This document shows positions 8,883 to 17,980 of a stretch of 35,587 nt of DNA, piece by piece (within the stretch, counting starts at the first letter, position 1; the number at the start of each line of letters is the position of its first letter). The translations under genes and the position numbers were made by a program. A model generated the notes under the pieces. That model saw only the letters and a list, made by a program, of their open reading frames with translations. It was not told where the DNA came from and made no database searches. The stretch comes from Candidatus Amesbacteria bacterium GW2011_GWC1_47_15 (GTDB lineage: Bacteria > Patescibacteriota > Microgenomatia > CAZETR01 > Amesbacteraceae). The DNA lies in contig LCNU01000011.1 of assembly GCA_001001375.1 (NCBI GenBank), positions 1 through 35,587 of the forward strand, in the 5' to 3' direction.

Positions 8883-11153
8883 ATGCCGCCTATTAGAATA
8901 TTTAGAAACTTACGCCGTCCCACTCTCCGTAATTTCCTTAAGTCGCTTTACTTCTTAAAACTCTCACTTCACGCTTTCAAACTACCCCGGCTTTCTCTAC
9001 CCGGTCTTCGTCTTTCACCTCCTGTCCGCAGGGCTGTAACGTTTTCCGTACTTTTGACAATTATCCTTTCAAGTCTCTTTACCTATCAATATCTATTCAA
9101 AGATCTGCCCTCCCCTGGCAGCCTATCCTCTCAGGCCCTTCCCCAGACCACTCATATCCGGGATCGCAATGGCACTGAATTGTACAAAATATATTCCGGC
9201 CAAAACCGTACACTGGTCCGGCTGTCGGAAATGCCTCCCTACGTCATCCAGGCTACGCTCAGTATTGAAGACAAGGACTTTTATCACCATCGCGGTTTCT
9301 CCCCCAACGGCATCCTCCGGTCTCTGATCCAGAATATCAAATGCAAAATGACAAATGATAAATGCGTAAATCCCCTTCAAGGGGGATCCACCATTACCCA
9401 GCAGCTGGTCAAGACTGCCCTGCTGTCTCCCGAACGCACCCTGCGACGTAAAATCCGGGAACTGGTCCTCTCACTGGCCGTGGAAAACCGCTATTCCAAG
9501 GATGAAATTTTAGAAATGTATTTAAACCAGGTAGGCTATGGGGGAGCCGCTTATGGTATTGAAGAAGCGGCACAGACTTATTTCAGCAAACCCGCAAAAA
9601 ACTTAAATTTCGCGGAGGCGACACTTTTAGCCGGATTGCCGGCCTCTCCCACTACCTACTCCCCTTTCGGTATCTATCCCGAAAAGGCTATTGCCCGCCA
9701 GCAGGAAGTGCTTCGCCGTATGACAGAAGACGGTCTCATTACCTGGGAACAAGCAGAAGCTACCGCCGCGTATCAATTGAAATTCCGCCCTCCGGTGGGT
9801 AATCTCAAAGCTCCCCATTTTGTCATGTACGTCAAAGATTTGCTGGCCCGTAAATACGGCACCGATATTGTGGAACAGGGAGGACTGGACGTCACCACGT
9901 CCCTGGACTATGAATTGCAGGAGGAAATCGAAAAAATCGTCGCTTCAGAGACGGAAAAAATTGCCAGATTAAACGTAAAAAACGGAGCTGCTCTCGTCAC
10001 TAATCCCGGAACCGGTGAAATTCTGGCCATGGTAGGTTCCCGCGATTATTTCGATCAGGAAAACGATGGCCAGGTAAATGTGACGCTGGCATTACGCCAA
10101 CCGGGATCTTCAATCAAACCGGTCAATTACGCTTTGGCACTCAGCCGGAATTTTAATCCCGCCTCCGTAATAGAAGATTCCCCCGTTACTTACCGTATAC
10201 CGGGCTCCCCTCCCTACACCCCGGTCAATTATGACGGCCGCCTGCACGGCCGGGTTACACTCAGAACCGCCCTCGGATCATCCTACAACATTCCCGCGGT
10301 CAAGTTACTGGCTGCCAACGGAGTGCCGAACATGATAGAGCTCGGGCGCAAAATGGGAATTACTACCTGGGACGAATCCGGCCGGTTCGGTTTATCCCTT
10401 ACTCTTGGAGGAGGTGAAGTAACCATGCTGGATATGTCGGTATTATATGGGGTTTTTGCCAATCAGGGGCAAAGGGTGGATTTACATCCCGTACTTTCGG
10501 TTCGGGACTCCAAAGGCAATTTGCTTGAAAAGTTCAGCTGTCCTGATTCTGATGTTGAAAGCACTTCATGTTCCGGCACTCGTGTGCTGGATCCCTTAGT
10601 GGCTTTTTTGATTTCGGACATCCTCTCGGACAACCGCGCCCGCACCCCCGCTTTCGGACCACGTTCCCAGCTTTATATTCCCGGCTCTCCTGTAGCCGTC
10701 AAGACAGGCACTACCAACAATCTGCGTGACAATTGGACTATTGGCTTTACTCCGGACCACCTCGTTGCAGTCTGGGTGGGAAATAACGACAATACTCCCA
10801 TGAGTTATGTCGCTTCAGGGGTTACAGGTGCATCCCCCATCTGGCGCGCCGTTACGGACCTCCTGCTTAAAAAACTACCCTTTACCGGATTTGCCCCTCC
10901 TGTAGGTTTAAACAAAGTCGCTATTTGCGCACTCACAGGACAACTTTCCTGTTCTGCCTGTCCCACGAGCTATGAATATTTCCTGCCGGGAACGGAACCG
11001 AAATCCGCCTGCAGTGAAGAAACCTTCAAGCACTTGGCTAAAGACGGCAAAGCCAATGTCGACAATCTATTAGAGGGCTTGTCTACCGAATCAGTCACCC
11101 TGCCCACTCCCGTCCGGGGTAACCCTCTTCGCAAACCCAATCGCAGCCGTTAA
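8883..11153 (+). CDS. Class A penicillin-binding protein, tandem paralogue
   Basis: EDKDFYHHRGFSPNGI, QGGSTITQQLVKTALL, SSIKP, SYN, VKTGTTNN. Confidence 0.96.
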   Translation: MPPIRIFRNLRRPTLRNFLKSLYFLKLSLHAFKLPRLSLPGLRLSPPVRRAVTFSVLLTIILSSLFTYQYLFKDLPSPGSLSSQALPQTTHIRDRNGTELYKIYSGQNRTLVRLSEMPPYVIQATLSIEDKDFYHHRGFSPNGILRSLIQNIKCKMTNDKCVNPLQGGSTITQQLVKTALLSPERTLRRKIRELVLSLAVENRYSKDEILEMYLNQVGYGGAAYGIEEAAQTYFSKPAKNLNFAEATLLAGLPASPTTYSPFGIYPEKAIARQQEVLRRMTEDGLITWEQAEATAAYQLKFRPPVGNLKAPHFVMYVKDLLARKYGTDIVEQGGLDVTTSLDYELQEEIEKIVASETEKIARLNVKNGAALVTNPGTGEILAMVGSRDYFDQENDGQVNVTLALRQPGSSIKPVNYALALSRNFNPASVIEDSPVTYRIPGSPPYTPVNYDGRLHGRVTLRTALGSSYNIPAVKLLAANGVPNMIELGRKMGITTWDESGRFGLSLTLGGGEVTMLDMSVLYGVFANQGQRVDLHPVLSVRDSKGNLLEKFSCPDSDVESTSCSGTRVLDPLVAFLISDILSDNRARTPAFGPRSQLYIPGSPVAVKTGTTNNLRDNWTIGFTPDHLVAVWVGNNDNTPMSYVASGVTGASPIWRAVTDLLLKKLPFTGFAPPVGLNKVAICALTGQLSCSACPTSYEYFLPGTEPKSACSEETFKHLAKDGKANVDNLLEGLSTESVTLPTPVRGNPLRKPNRSR

Positions 11154-11165
11154 AATGGATCTATA

Positions 11166-11270
11166 GTGAAGTCGCGCTTTAAAAATACCCTGTTTTTGAT
11201 AGTCGTACTGACATTCGTCATTACTATCCTTTTGCTGATCCGGCTCAGAAACCTGCCGCTGTTTTACTAA
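11166..11270 (+). CDS. Candidate 34-aa single-TM peptide (MKSRFKNTLFLIVVLTFVITILLLIRLRNLPLFY, GTG start)
   Basis: Hand-translated; basic N-terminus plus hydrophobic helix; fills the PBP-GT2 gap. Confidence 0.4.
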   Translation: MKSRFKNTLFLIVVLTFVITILLLIRLRNLPLFY

Positions 11271-11274
11271 TAAG

Positions 11275-11982
11275 ATGCCCTCCCGACACTCAATTTCCAT
11301 TGTTATTCCCACTTTAAATGAAACGCAGTATATCGGCAGGTTGATTCACTCGCTTCAAGCCCAAAGCCTGCCGCCGCTGGAAGTTATCGCTGTGGACCTG
11401 AGTACGGATACCACTCCCCTGCTATGCCGGGAAGCCGGTTGGAAAATAATCCGGCAATCCTCGGAAAGCATTGCCGGCGCCAGGGCAGAAGGTTTTACAG
11501 CCGCCAGGGGTGAAATTATCGCTTCCACAGATGCTGATACTTCACCTTGTCCGGAGTGGCTGGAATTAATTGCTTCCGCTTTTAGAGACCCGGAGGTTGT
11601 TTGTATTTATGGACCTGTTTACTTCTACCCCGATTCCCCCTTTTCCCACCGCCTGGCCGGATTCTTCAGCCGCATTTTCCTTCAAACTACCCGTTTGCTT
11701 CACCGGGATCATATTTTAGGCATGAATTTTGCCGTCCGCGCCTCTGCTTACCGCCGCCTTGGAGGATTTAACCCCCGCCTCAAAACTGCCGAGGATGTGG
11801 ATCTGGGCTACCGGATCAGCAGTTTGGGCCGGGTCCTCTATCTTCCCCGCCTGCTGGTCTATACTTCAAACCGGCGGCTGGTCGGTCAGGGTTTCTATAG
11901 ATTCCTGTCTCATCATCTCAAAAACTATTTTAGACTTATATTCCTCGGCCGCTCCAGCGCAGATTTTCAACCCTTCCGCTGA
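11275..11982 (+). CDS. Glycosyltransferase family 2
   Basis: SIVIPTLNETQYIGRLIHSL, ASTDADTSPCPEWL. Confidence 0.92.
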   Translation: MPSRHSISIVIPTLNETQYIGRLIHSLQAQSLPPLEVIAVDLSTDTTPLLCREAGWKIIRQSSESIAGARAEGFTAARGEIIASTDADTSPCPEWLELIASAFRDPEVVCIYGPVYFYPDSPFSHRLAGFFSRIFLQTTRLLHRDHILGMNFAVRASAYRRLGGFNPRLKTAEDVDLGYRISSLGRVLYLPRLLVYTSNRRLVGQGFYRFLSHHLKNYFRLIFLGRSSADFQPFR

Positions 11983-11988
11983 TTCCAG

Positions 11989-13269
11989 TCATCCTTGCTG
12001 CCACACCCGGGCGATCTGCCATTTTATCCGTTCCCGAAATGTCAGCCTTTCCTTCACGGATAAAGACCGGTACACTTTCTCCATTTTACTGACACAGATA
12101 GTAATGTCATGTTTTTGAGCCGCTTCTCTGGCGGCTTTACCCATTTTCTTTTGCAGCTTCAAATCTTGTAGTATCTTGGCCGTTTTTTCTGCCATGTCTT
12201 TAGCTCCTCCCGGCATGACCAGATATCCGTTTGTCCCGTGTTTGACCACATCGGGAACTGCAAAGGCCTTTACACCCACCACCGGAAGTCCGGACGCCAT
12301 CGCCTCTAAAATGACCAGCCCCTGAGTTTCCATGGTCGAAGCGGTAACAAACACGTCCGCTTCCCGGTAAATTTTTGCCAATTCTTTCCGGTCCACCATT
12401 CCCAGAAACCTGACTTTACCGGATATTCCGTTCTTTTCTGCCTTCTTTTTAAGTGATTCATCCGCCGGACCTCCTCCCGCAATCCACAGTATCGCTTCGG
12501 GACACTTGGTCAGTACCAATTTAAACGCGTCCAGCACCACATCAATGTTTTTTTCGTAACCCAGTCTGCCGGCATGCAGGATTACCTGTTTCTGTTTGTA
12601 CTCCTTTTTCGGCGGGAAACGCTTCAGGTCCAACCCGTTGGACACCACTTCCATCCGAACTTCCATCCCCCTTTTGGACAGTTCTCTTTTAATGGCACCG
12701 GAGGGGCATATTACCACGTCGCAGTATTTATAAATCCGGTTTAGCAAAGACCAGGTAATTTTTTTCGACAGTGTTTCCTCGCCCGGTTTATCCACATTCT
12801 TTTGCCGGTTAACCTCCAGCCCCAAGCCCGAAACAACCCGGTCTATGTACCTGATATATCTCTCCAAAAGTTTTGCCGGAGAAATATATACGAGCGTTTC
12901 CGAAAACAGAGTATGATAAGTGCCTACCAGCGGTTTTTTAAGCTTTTTGGCAGCCAATATGCCCAGCATCCCTAGAGGTCCTGGGGAATGAAAATGTATT
13001 ATGTCCGGATTAAACTCCTCCGTCGCCTTCAGAATTTCTCCGATATCCGGGGTGGCTACCTGCCAATCCTTGTAAGATGGAAACACGAATGAGGGGTACC
13101 TTCTGATTACAATTCTGCCTTCTTTTTCTATTACTTCTTTTCGGCCGTATCCCGGGGCAAAAATCATAATTTCATGCTCTTTTGAAAAAGCCTTTGCAAA
13201 GGCTTCAACTGATATCGTCATTCCGTTTATCTGCGGTTTGTAGGCATCCGCAAAATACGCTATTTTCAT
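11989..13269 (-). CDS. GT4-type glycosyltransferase (diacylglycerol glucosyltransferase-like)
   Basis: ADAYKPQINGMTISVEAFAKAF..., HAGRLGYEKNIDVVLDAF, TQGLVILEAMASGLPVVG. Confidence 0.92.
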   Translation of the reverse strand: MKIAYFADAYKPQINGMTISVEAFAKAFSKEHEIMIFAPGYGRKEVIEKEGRIVIRRYPSFVFPSYKDWQVATPDIGEILKATEEFNPDIIHFHSPGPLGMLGILAAKKLKKPLVGTYHTLFSETLVYISPAKLLERYIRYIDRVVSGLGLEVNRQKNVDKPGEETLSKKITWSLLNRIYKYCDVVICPSGAIKRELSKRGMEVRMEVVSNGLDLKRFPPKKEYKQKQVILHAGRLGYEKNIDVVLDAFKLVLTKCPEAILWIAGGGPADESLKKKAEKNGISGKVRFLGMVDRKELAKIYREADVFVTASTMETQGLVILEAMASGLPVVGVKAFAVPDVVKHGTNGYLVMPGGAKDMAEKTAKILQDLKLQKKMGKAAREAAQKHDITICVSKMEKVYRSLSVKERLTFRERIKWQIARVWQQG

Positions 13270-13273
13270 AAGT

Positions 13274-14248
13274 TTATTTTAACCCGGACGTTTCGAATTC
13301 CCAAATTCTCCGTGTAAGTTCCGGTACCATTTGCTCTGCTTCCGCCCTCTTGACCCCCTCATTCAATATCGTAATAATCAAAGGTTTTGTTGTTTGCGGC
13401 ATGATGATGCCGGAGTCTGCCCACACATCCGCATCTGTACCCACTTTGTGGACTATTTCCAGTTTTTCCCTAGGCAAACCTGCAGGCAGCCGTTCCTCAT
13501 AAATACTGTCTTTCAGGTCCTCCCACATCATTTTCAGATGCTCGTCATCCAAAATCTTCCCGTTATACAGCGTTTTCCACATGGCGGATGCATCTTTTGC
13601 GGTCATCGTGTTTTTGCCGAAATCCGTCTGTTTCATCCCTAACTTACCTATCATATCTTCCACCTTTTCTGTGCCCACCAGGTTGGTAAGGACCACCGGA
13701 GCGGTGTTGTCTGACTTCTTCCCCATTTCAGATAGCAGCCTCCTGATTGTAAGTGGCGTGCCGGCTTTTACAAATTCCAGCGGTCCGGATCCGTACCTTT
13801 TATCTGACTCTTTTAAGGTATATGTGTCATTCAGTTCCATTTCTCCGCTTTCCACCAACTTATAGACTGTTGCCATTATCGGTACTTTCATGATCGACGC
13901 TGCAGGTAGCTCAACTTCTTCATTCACCCCATAACCGCTCCCCGACACGGGATCCAGTACATAAATTCCGTATTCACCGGACGTCGTGGCCGTTATTTCA
14001 TTTAGCACTTCAATTATTCTTTCTCCGGACTCTGCGGCCTTTACCTGCGGTTCGGGTGTACTTTTCAGGTCAAATCTCAGCTTCATTATCAGCGGGTTTT
14101 CTCCCTGTTCCACTGAAGACTTCTTCACAGATTGGCGCCCCCATAGCCACAATCCCATGCTGAATATTCCCATCCCAAAAAACATCCACCCTATCAGCTT
14201 CCTGTTGACTTCGTTTTTTTTCAGGTCGACCTGTCTCAGTACAGCCAT
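13274..14248 (-). CDS. Serine hydrolase of the class A beta-lactamase fold, membrane anchored
   Basis: AASIMKVPI (SxxK), KKSDNTAP (SDN), HKVGTDADVWADSGII; N-terminal TM. Confidence 0.85.
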   Translation of the reverse strand: MAVLRQVDLKKNEVNRKLIGWMFFGMGIFSMGLWLWGRQSVKKSSVEQGENPLIMKLRFDLKSTPEPQVKAAESGERIIEVLNEITATTSGEYGIYVLDPVSGSGYGVNEEVELPAASIMKVPIMATVYKLVESGEMELNDTYTLKESDKRYGSGPLEFVKAGTPLTIRRLLSEMGKKSDNTAPVVLTNLVGTEKVEDMIGKLGMKQTDFGKNTMTAKDASAMWKTLYNGKILDDEHLKMMWEDLKDSIYEERLPAGLPREKLEIVHKVGTDADVWADSGIIMPQTTKPLIITILNEGVKRAEAEQMVPELTRRIWEFETSGLK

Positions 14249-14299
14249 ACCCCTAAATATACCCTATTCTATCCAATCGGCCCAAATCCTCAAATAAAT

Positions 14300-15268
14300 C
14301 TAGCTTTTTATGGCATTCGGCGGTATCCTTCCCGCTAGTCCTTCCATCAGATTAACCACCGCCAGCTCACCCATTTTTCTCCGGGCCTCCACTGTAGCCG
14401 AAGCAATATGCGGGGTTAAGAGCACATTTTCCATTAGCAGCAGTTCCGGGTGCGGGTCCGGCTCGTTTTCAAAAACATCCGCTCCGTAACCTGCAATAAA
14501 CCCTGCCCGAAGTGCTTCCCCGACTTCATGCTCATCAACCACCGGCCCCCGGGCTGTATTTACCAGTATCGCGGTTTTTTTAAAAAGGGGCAGATTCTTC
14601 CCGTTAATCAGATGTCTGGTTTCGGCAGTGAGGGGCACATGCAGACTGATATAATCCGCTTCCTTCAATAAATCGTCCAGGTTACCTTTATACTCATAGT
14701 TCATTCCCTCAGCCGGTTTTCTGTTGTAATAAATAATTTTCATCCCAAATCCTTCGGCTCGCCTGGCCGTCATTCCCCCGATCCTCCCCATACCCACGAT
14801 TCCCAGCACTTTCCCCTTCATATCCCTTCCCATAAAAATATCCGGATCCCAACCCCTGTAGGCTGCGTTGCGCATAAACTCGCCTGCCTCAGGCAGGCGT
14901 CGGGTCAACGAAAGCATCAGGGACCATGCAAATTCAGCCACGCTTTCATTTACTTCGTCAGACGGGGTATTGGAAACAATAATATTTCTCTTTTGGCAGG
15001 CCGGCACATCAATATTGTCAAATCCTACCGCGTAATTTGAAATAAACTTTAGACGGCCGTCCTTATCATGTGCCAGCAGGCCTTCATCAATCTTTTCCGT
15101 CAGTAATATTAAAAGGCCGTCATATCCTTTCTCAATCTCCGTCTCCAGTTCTTCCCTGGTAATAGGTTTATGGTTCGGATAAACGACAACTTCATGCCCC
15201 GCATCAAGCAGAGGTTTAGAAAGTTCATCCCAAAACGGTATTTTTCTGGACACAAAAACTTTCGCCAT
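14300..15268 (-). CDS. D-isomer-specific 2-hydroxyacid dehydrogenase (glyoxylate/glycerate dehydrogenase-like)
   Basis: GKVLGIVGMGRIGGMTARRAEGFGMKIIYYNRKP; NTARGPVVDEHEV; PHIASAT. Confidence 0.92.
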   Translation of the reverse strand: MAKVFVSRKIPFWDELSKPLLDAGHEVVVYPNHKPITREELETEIEKGYDGLLILLTEKIDEGLLAHDKDGRLKFISNYAVGFDNIDVPACQKRNIIVSNTPSDEVNESVAEFAWSLMLSLTRRLPEAGEFMRNAAYRGWDPDIFMGRDMKGKVLGIVGMGRIGGMTARRAEGFGMKIIYYNRKPAEGMNYEYKGNLDDLLKEADYISLHVPLTAETRHLINGKNLPLFKKTAILVNTARGPVVDEHEVGEALRAGFIAGYGADVFENEPDPHPELLLMENVLLTPHIASATVEARRKMGELAVVNLMEGLAGRIPPNAIKS

Positions 15269-15293
15269 ATATTTTATGGTATCACAAACTTTG

Positions 15294-15322
15294 TTGACTT
15301 GCGGATAACATGGTGATATTTT
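15294..15322 (+). promoter_or_regulatory. Promoter TTGACT-N17-TATTTT placed for leaderless start at 15330
   Basis: -35 15294-15299, -10 15317-15322, 7 nt to ATG. Confidence 0.55.
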
Positions 15323-15329
15323 CTAAACA

Positions 15330-15749
15330 ATGGGAAAACCCCTTGAAGTCGAAACCAATTTCCCTGCCGGGACTTTATTTGACCGGGTGGTTCTTGGTCA
15401 TACACGCGAAAATAGGGTTGGTCACGCTTACTTCCCCGCTGATGAAAAATTGCTGGAACTCGTTGATGAATTTCTGGTTTCAGCCGACGCCGGCTTCAGT
15501 AAATCAAAAGAATTTGTTCAGAATTTACGCAATGGTCACCTCAACTTTCCTGCCTCGGATATTTTCAACCCCGATGTACGTAACGCAGCCTTAGTATACC
15601 GTGCCCTCACGGCCGCCGGGCTGAAAACAAACCAACTACCGGAAGTTCAAGCCGGGTTCAGAGGGATTTTGGCGCACGATGTTGAAATATCTGCTGAATA
15701 TATCGATGCTGCCAAAAAATTTACGAGGAGTCTTGGCAGTCCTGACTAA
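15330..15749 (+). CDS. Hypothetical protein (139 aa)
   Basis: ORF with good promoter; convergent with the PfkB kinase (4-nt overlap). Confidence 0.6.
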   Translation: MGKPLEVETNFPAGTLFDRVVLGHTRENRVGHAYFPADEKLLELVDEFLVSADAGFSKSKEFVQNLRNGHLNFPASDIFNPDVRNAALVYRALTAAGLKTNQLPEVQAGFRGILAHDVEISAEYIDAAKKFTRSLGSPD

Positions 15750-16729
15750 ATCTCCTCCGCGTTTATTCCTGCATTTCTTTCCAGCCACTCCTGCATTTTT
15801 TCCGTTGTTAAAAGCCCGGCCTGCGGTCCGATCTGTCCGAGGACCGACGCGCTGTTGCACGACCCCCATTTCAATGCTTCCGTCAAAGGTTTCCCGGCGA
15901 TCAGCGCCCCCAGTGTTCCCGAACCAAATGCATCCCCCGCTCCAGTCCGTTCGATTACGGGTGCCGGCACGGGCGGCATGTGCCGGTATTTCTGACCGTC
16001 AAATGCGTATGCCCCTTCCGGCCCGTCGGTAATAATAGCTGTTTTTGGACCCAATTTTCTTAAACCCCCCAGAAGATCTTTTATCTCGCTCGCCGGATCC
16101 ATATTTATCAGATTGGCAGTTTCTTCCCGGTTCACAAATATCACTTCAGTTGCTTCATATGCATACCCTAACGGTTCGACCCCTGCCTTTATTTGTCTGG
16201 TCCCCGGGTTAAATGCCAGCTTCACACCGTGCTGTTTGGCCCACTCTACTGCGTCCCTGTAAAAACTTTCATACCCCAGACCCATTGAGGTCAGATACAT
16301 CCAGTCTGCCTCCAGGTCAGCTTCCTTGGGAAAACAGCATAATGACTCCGGGTAATATGAAAGTATCGTTCTCTCCTCCTGATAATTGATCACTACCCCG
16401 AATCCGTATTTTCCCGGCTGTATCTCTATATGGTCAGTATTTATCCCTTCCTCTTTTAAAACCTCCATTGCCCGTTTGTCTGTCCATCCGTCTCCCATAG
16501 CGCCGATCATAGCTGCTTTGAGCCCAAGTCTGGATAACCCTACGGCATTGTTTCCCGTATTCCCCCCTATGGCAAATTCAATTCCTTTAACAGCGATTTT
16601 TTCCCCGAATCCCAGCTCGATCAAGCATCTCTTGCGGTCAATGCTGCAAATTTCATTCACCTCGTCATCCGGCAGCCGCACAAAACAATCCATCCGGGCG
16701 GGACCTAATGAAAGAACATCAAATTTCAT
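15746..16729 (-). CDS. PfkB-family carbohydrate kinase
   Basis: GGNTGNNAVGLSRLGLKAAMIGAMGDGWTDK; ERTGAGDAFGSGTLGALI; start MKFDVLSLGPARMDCF. Confidence 0.93.
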   Translation of the reverse strand: MKFDVLSLGPARMDCFVRLPDDEVNEICSIDRKRCLIELGFGEKIAVKGIEFAIGGNTGNNAVGLSRLGLKAAMIGAMGDGWTDKRAMEVLKEEGINTDHIEIQPGKYGFGVVINYQEERTILSYYPESLCCFPKEADLEADWMYLTSMGLGYESFYRDAVEWAKQHGVKLAFNPGTRQIKAGVEPLGYAYEATEVIFVNREETANLINMDPASEIKDLLGGLRKLGPKTAIITDGPEGAYAFDGQKYRHMPPVPAPVIERTGAGDAFGSGTLGALIAGKPLTEALKWGSCNSASVLGQIGPQAGLLTTEKMQEWLERNAGINAEEI

Positions 16730-16767
16730 CCTTTTAATATTAACACGTGACAATGGTCTGGTATTTC

Positions 16768-16936
16768 CTGCGTCGTAAATATGTTTTTGAACTAGCTTAC
16801 GCAACCCGCCACTGGTAAATTATTTGAATGCGAATATTTTGGCGGGTGAGTATGCAAATAACGCTTGGGAAAAATACGTCGGAATTCCCCCAAACGAAAG
16901 CGATTATTGGTAGTGAAAAAATATATTAAGACGCAG
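16768..16936. ncRNA. Structured repeat element, copy A (three-way junction; strand undetermined)
   Basis: Outer arms 16768-16794 / 16911-16936; core hairpin 16795-16810 / 16841-16855; second hairpin 16857-16866 / 16898-16908; homologous to copies B and C. Confidence 0.65.
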
Positions 16937-16940
16937 AAAA

Positions 16941-17708
16941 TTAAAAAATTATCCCTGCTATTTTCCTGGCTAATTCCACTGGTTTCTCCGCCTGCCAGAT
17001 ATTCCGTCCCACAGCCCATCCTATAGCCCCTGCCTCTAGAATTTCCCCCGTTTTTCTTAAGAAAGTTTCCTCATCTGTTTTGCTTCCCCCCACCGCCAGC
17101 ACTTTCACTTTCCCGGCAGCCGCCACTACCCACTTCATAGACTCCACGTCCCCCGTATATGCCACCTTCACCATATCTGCACCCAATTCCAAAGCAATCC
17201 GGGCTGCATATGCCAGATTTTCTTTGCTGTGTTCATTTTCACCGATATGTTTGCCCCTCGGATACGCCCACAATATTACCGGCAGCCCTGCGTCATGCGC
17301 TTCCTCCTGAATTCTGGAAAATTCGGCAATACTCTCTCCTTCTCTCTCGCTTCCCACATATATCGTATAGCCCACCCCTGCCGCCCCCAGTTCCACAGCT
17401 TCTTCTACACTGCAGTTTTGGGGAGAAAAAAGTTCCTCCCCCGAATGATATCCTGTCTTGCCGTTAAGCTTTACCACTAAGGGCGTCTTATACACACCTT
17501 TCCGGTAATACTTTTCCGCCACTCCTTTTTGCACTGCAATACAGGTAAACGCATCGGACTGTTCCGCAATATCAAACACATACTGCGGGTCAATCGCTTG
17601 CCCTGAGCCCGCCGAAGGGTTGAAATCGGTAGGCCCATGCTCAAACCCATGATCGTAAGCCAGCAAAAGCGCTCTCCCGTTTCTGGTTATTTTGGAAAGA
17701 TCCACCAT
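16941..17708 (-). CDS. Class I fructose-bisphosphate aldolase, DhnA/archaeal type
   Basis: LLLAYDHGFEHGPTDFN; MVKVAYTGD Schiff-base Lys region; carries an NPSAGSGQA insertion. Confidence 0.92.
   Translation of the reverse strand: MVDLSKITRNGRALLLAYDHGFEHGPTDFNPSAGSGQAIDPQYVFDIAEQSDAFTCIAVQKGVAEKYYRKGVYKTPLVVKLNGKTGYHSGEELFSPQNCSVEEAVELGAAGVGYTIYVGSEREGESIAEFSRIQEEAHDAGLPVILWAYPRGKHIGENEHSKENLAYAARIALELGADMVKVAYTGDVESMKWVVAAAGKVKVLAVGGSKTDEETFLRKTGEILEAGAIGWAVGRNIWQAEKPVELARKIAGIIF
17594..17621 (-). repeat. In-frame short repeat insertion encoding NPSAGSGQA in the aldolase
   Basis: CCTTCGGCGGGCTCAGGGCAAGCG with CCCT/AGGG self-complementarity; peptide interrupts an otherwise conserved region. 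Confidence 0.6.
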
Positions 17709-17838
17709 ATTTTCAGTATATCATCCGAAATGGACTTTTGCTTTCAGCAGTCCCGTCTCCGCTCTGTTCATTCCTCGTATTCTACACCACACTCATAAAT
17801 ATAATCTTGTGTCGTGTATGTTTATTAAACCGAACGCC

Positions 17839-17918
17839 GAGCGTAAAAAATGTCCGCACAATACCTTCGAAAGCGAGGACTTCCCGCAGCATTGCATGGA
17901 GCGGACATTTTTAGCGAG
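17839..17918. other. Long imperfect inverted repeat / possible structured RNA upstream of aldolase
   Basis: GAGCGTAAAAAATGTCCGC ... GCGGACATTTTTAGCGAGC with further internal pairing. Confidence 0.5.
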
Positions 17919-17941
17919 CTGTGAGGGGCTCCTTTTCTCGA

Positions 17942-17971
17942 TTCACTCTTTTGGAGAAGCAAAAGAGTGAA
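17942..17971. repeat. 11-bp perfect inverted repeat TTCACTCTTTT-ggagaagc-AAAAGAGTGAA
   Basis: Seen directly; between the two divergent regions upstream of aldolase and downstream of 17981 ORF. Confidence 0.75.
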
Positions 17972-17980
17972 TAAAAATCG

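Noticed and set aside
13274-14248. Functional beta-lactamase resistance gene
   Set aside because: Has SxxK and SDN but I could not find the class A Glu166 omega-loop motif; better called a generic serine hydrolase.
16768-16936. Integron attC, REP/RAYT or IS200/IS605 end as explanation for the structured element
   Set aside because: Imperfect hairpin with bulge is reminiscent, but no attC R'/R'' core (RYYYAAC/GTTRRRY), no integrase or Y1 transposase in the window; left open rather than assigned.
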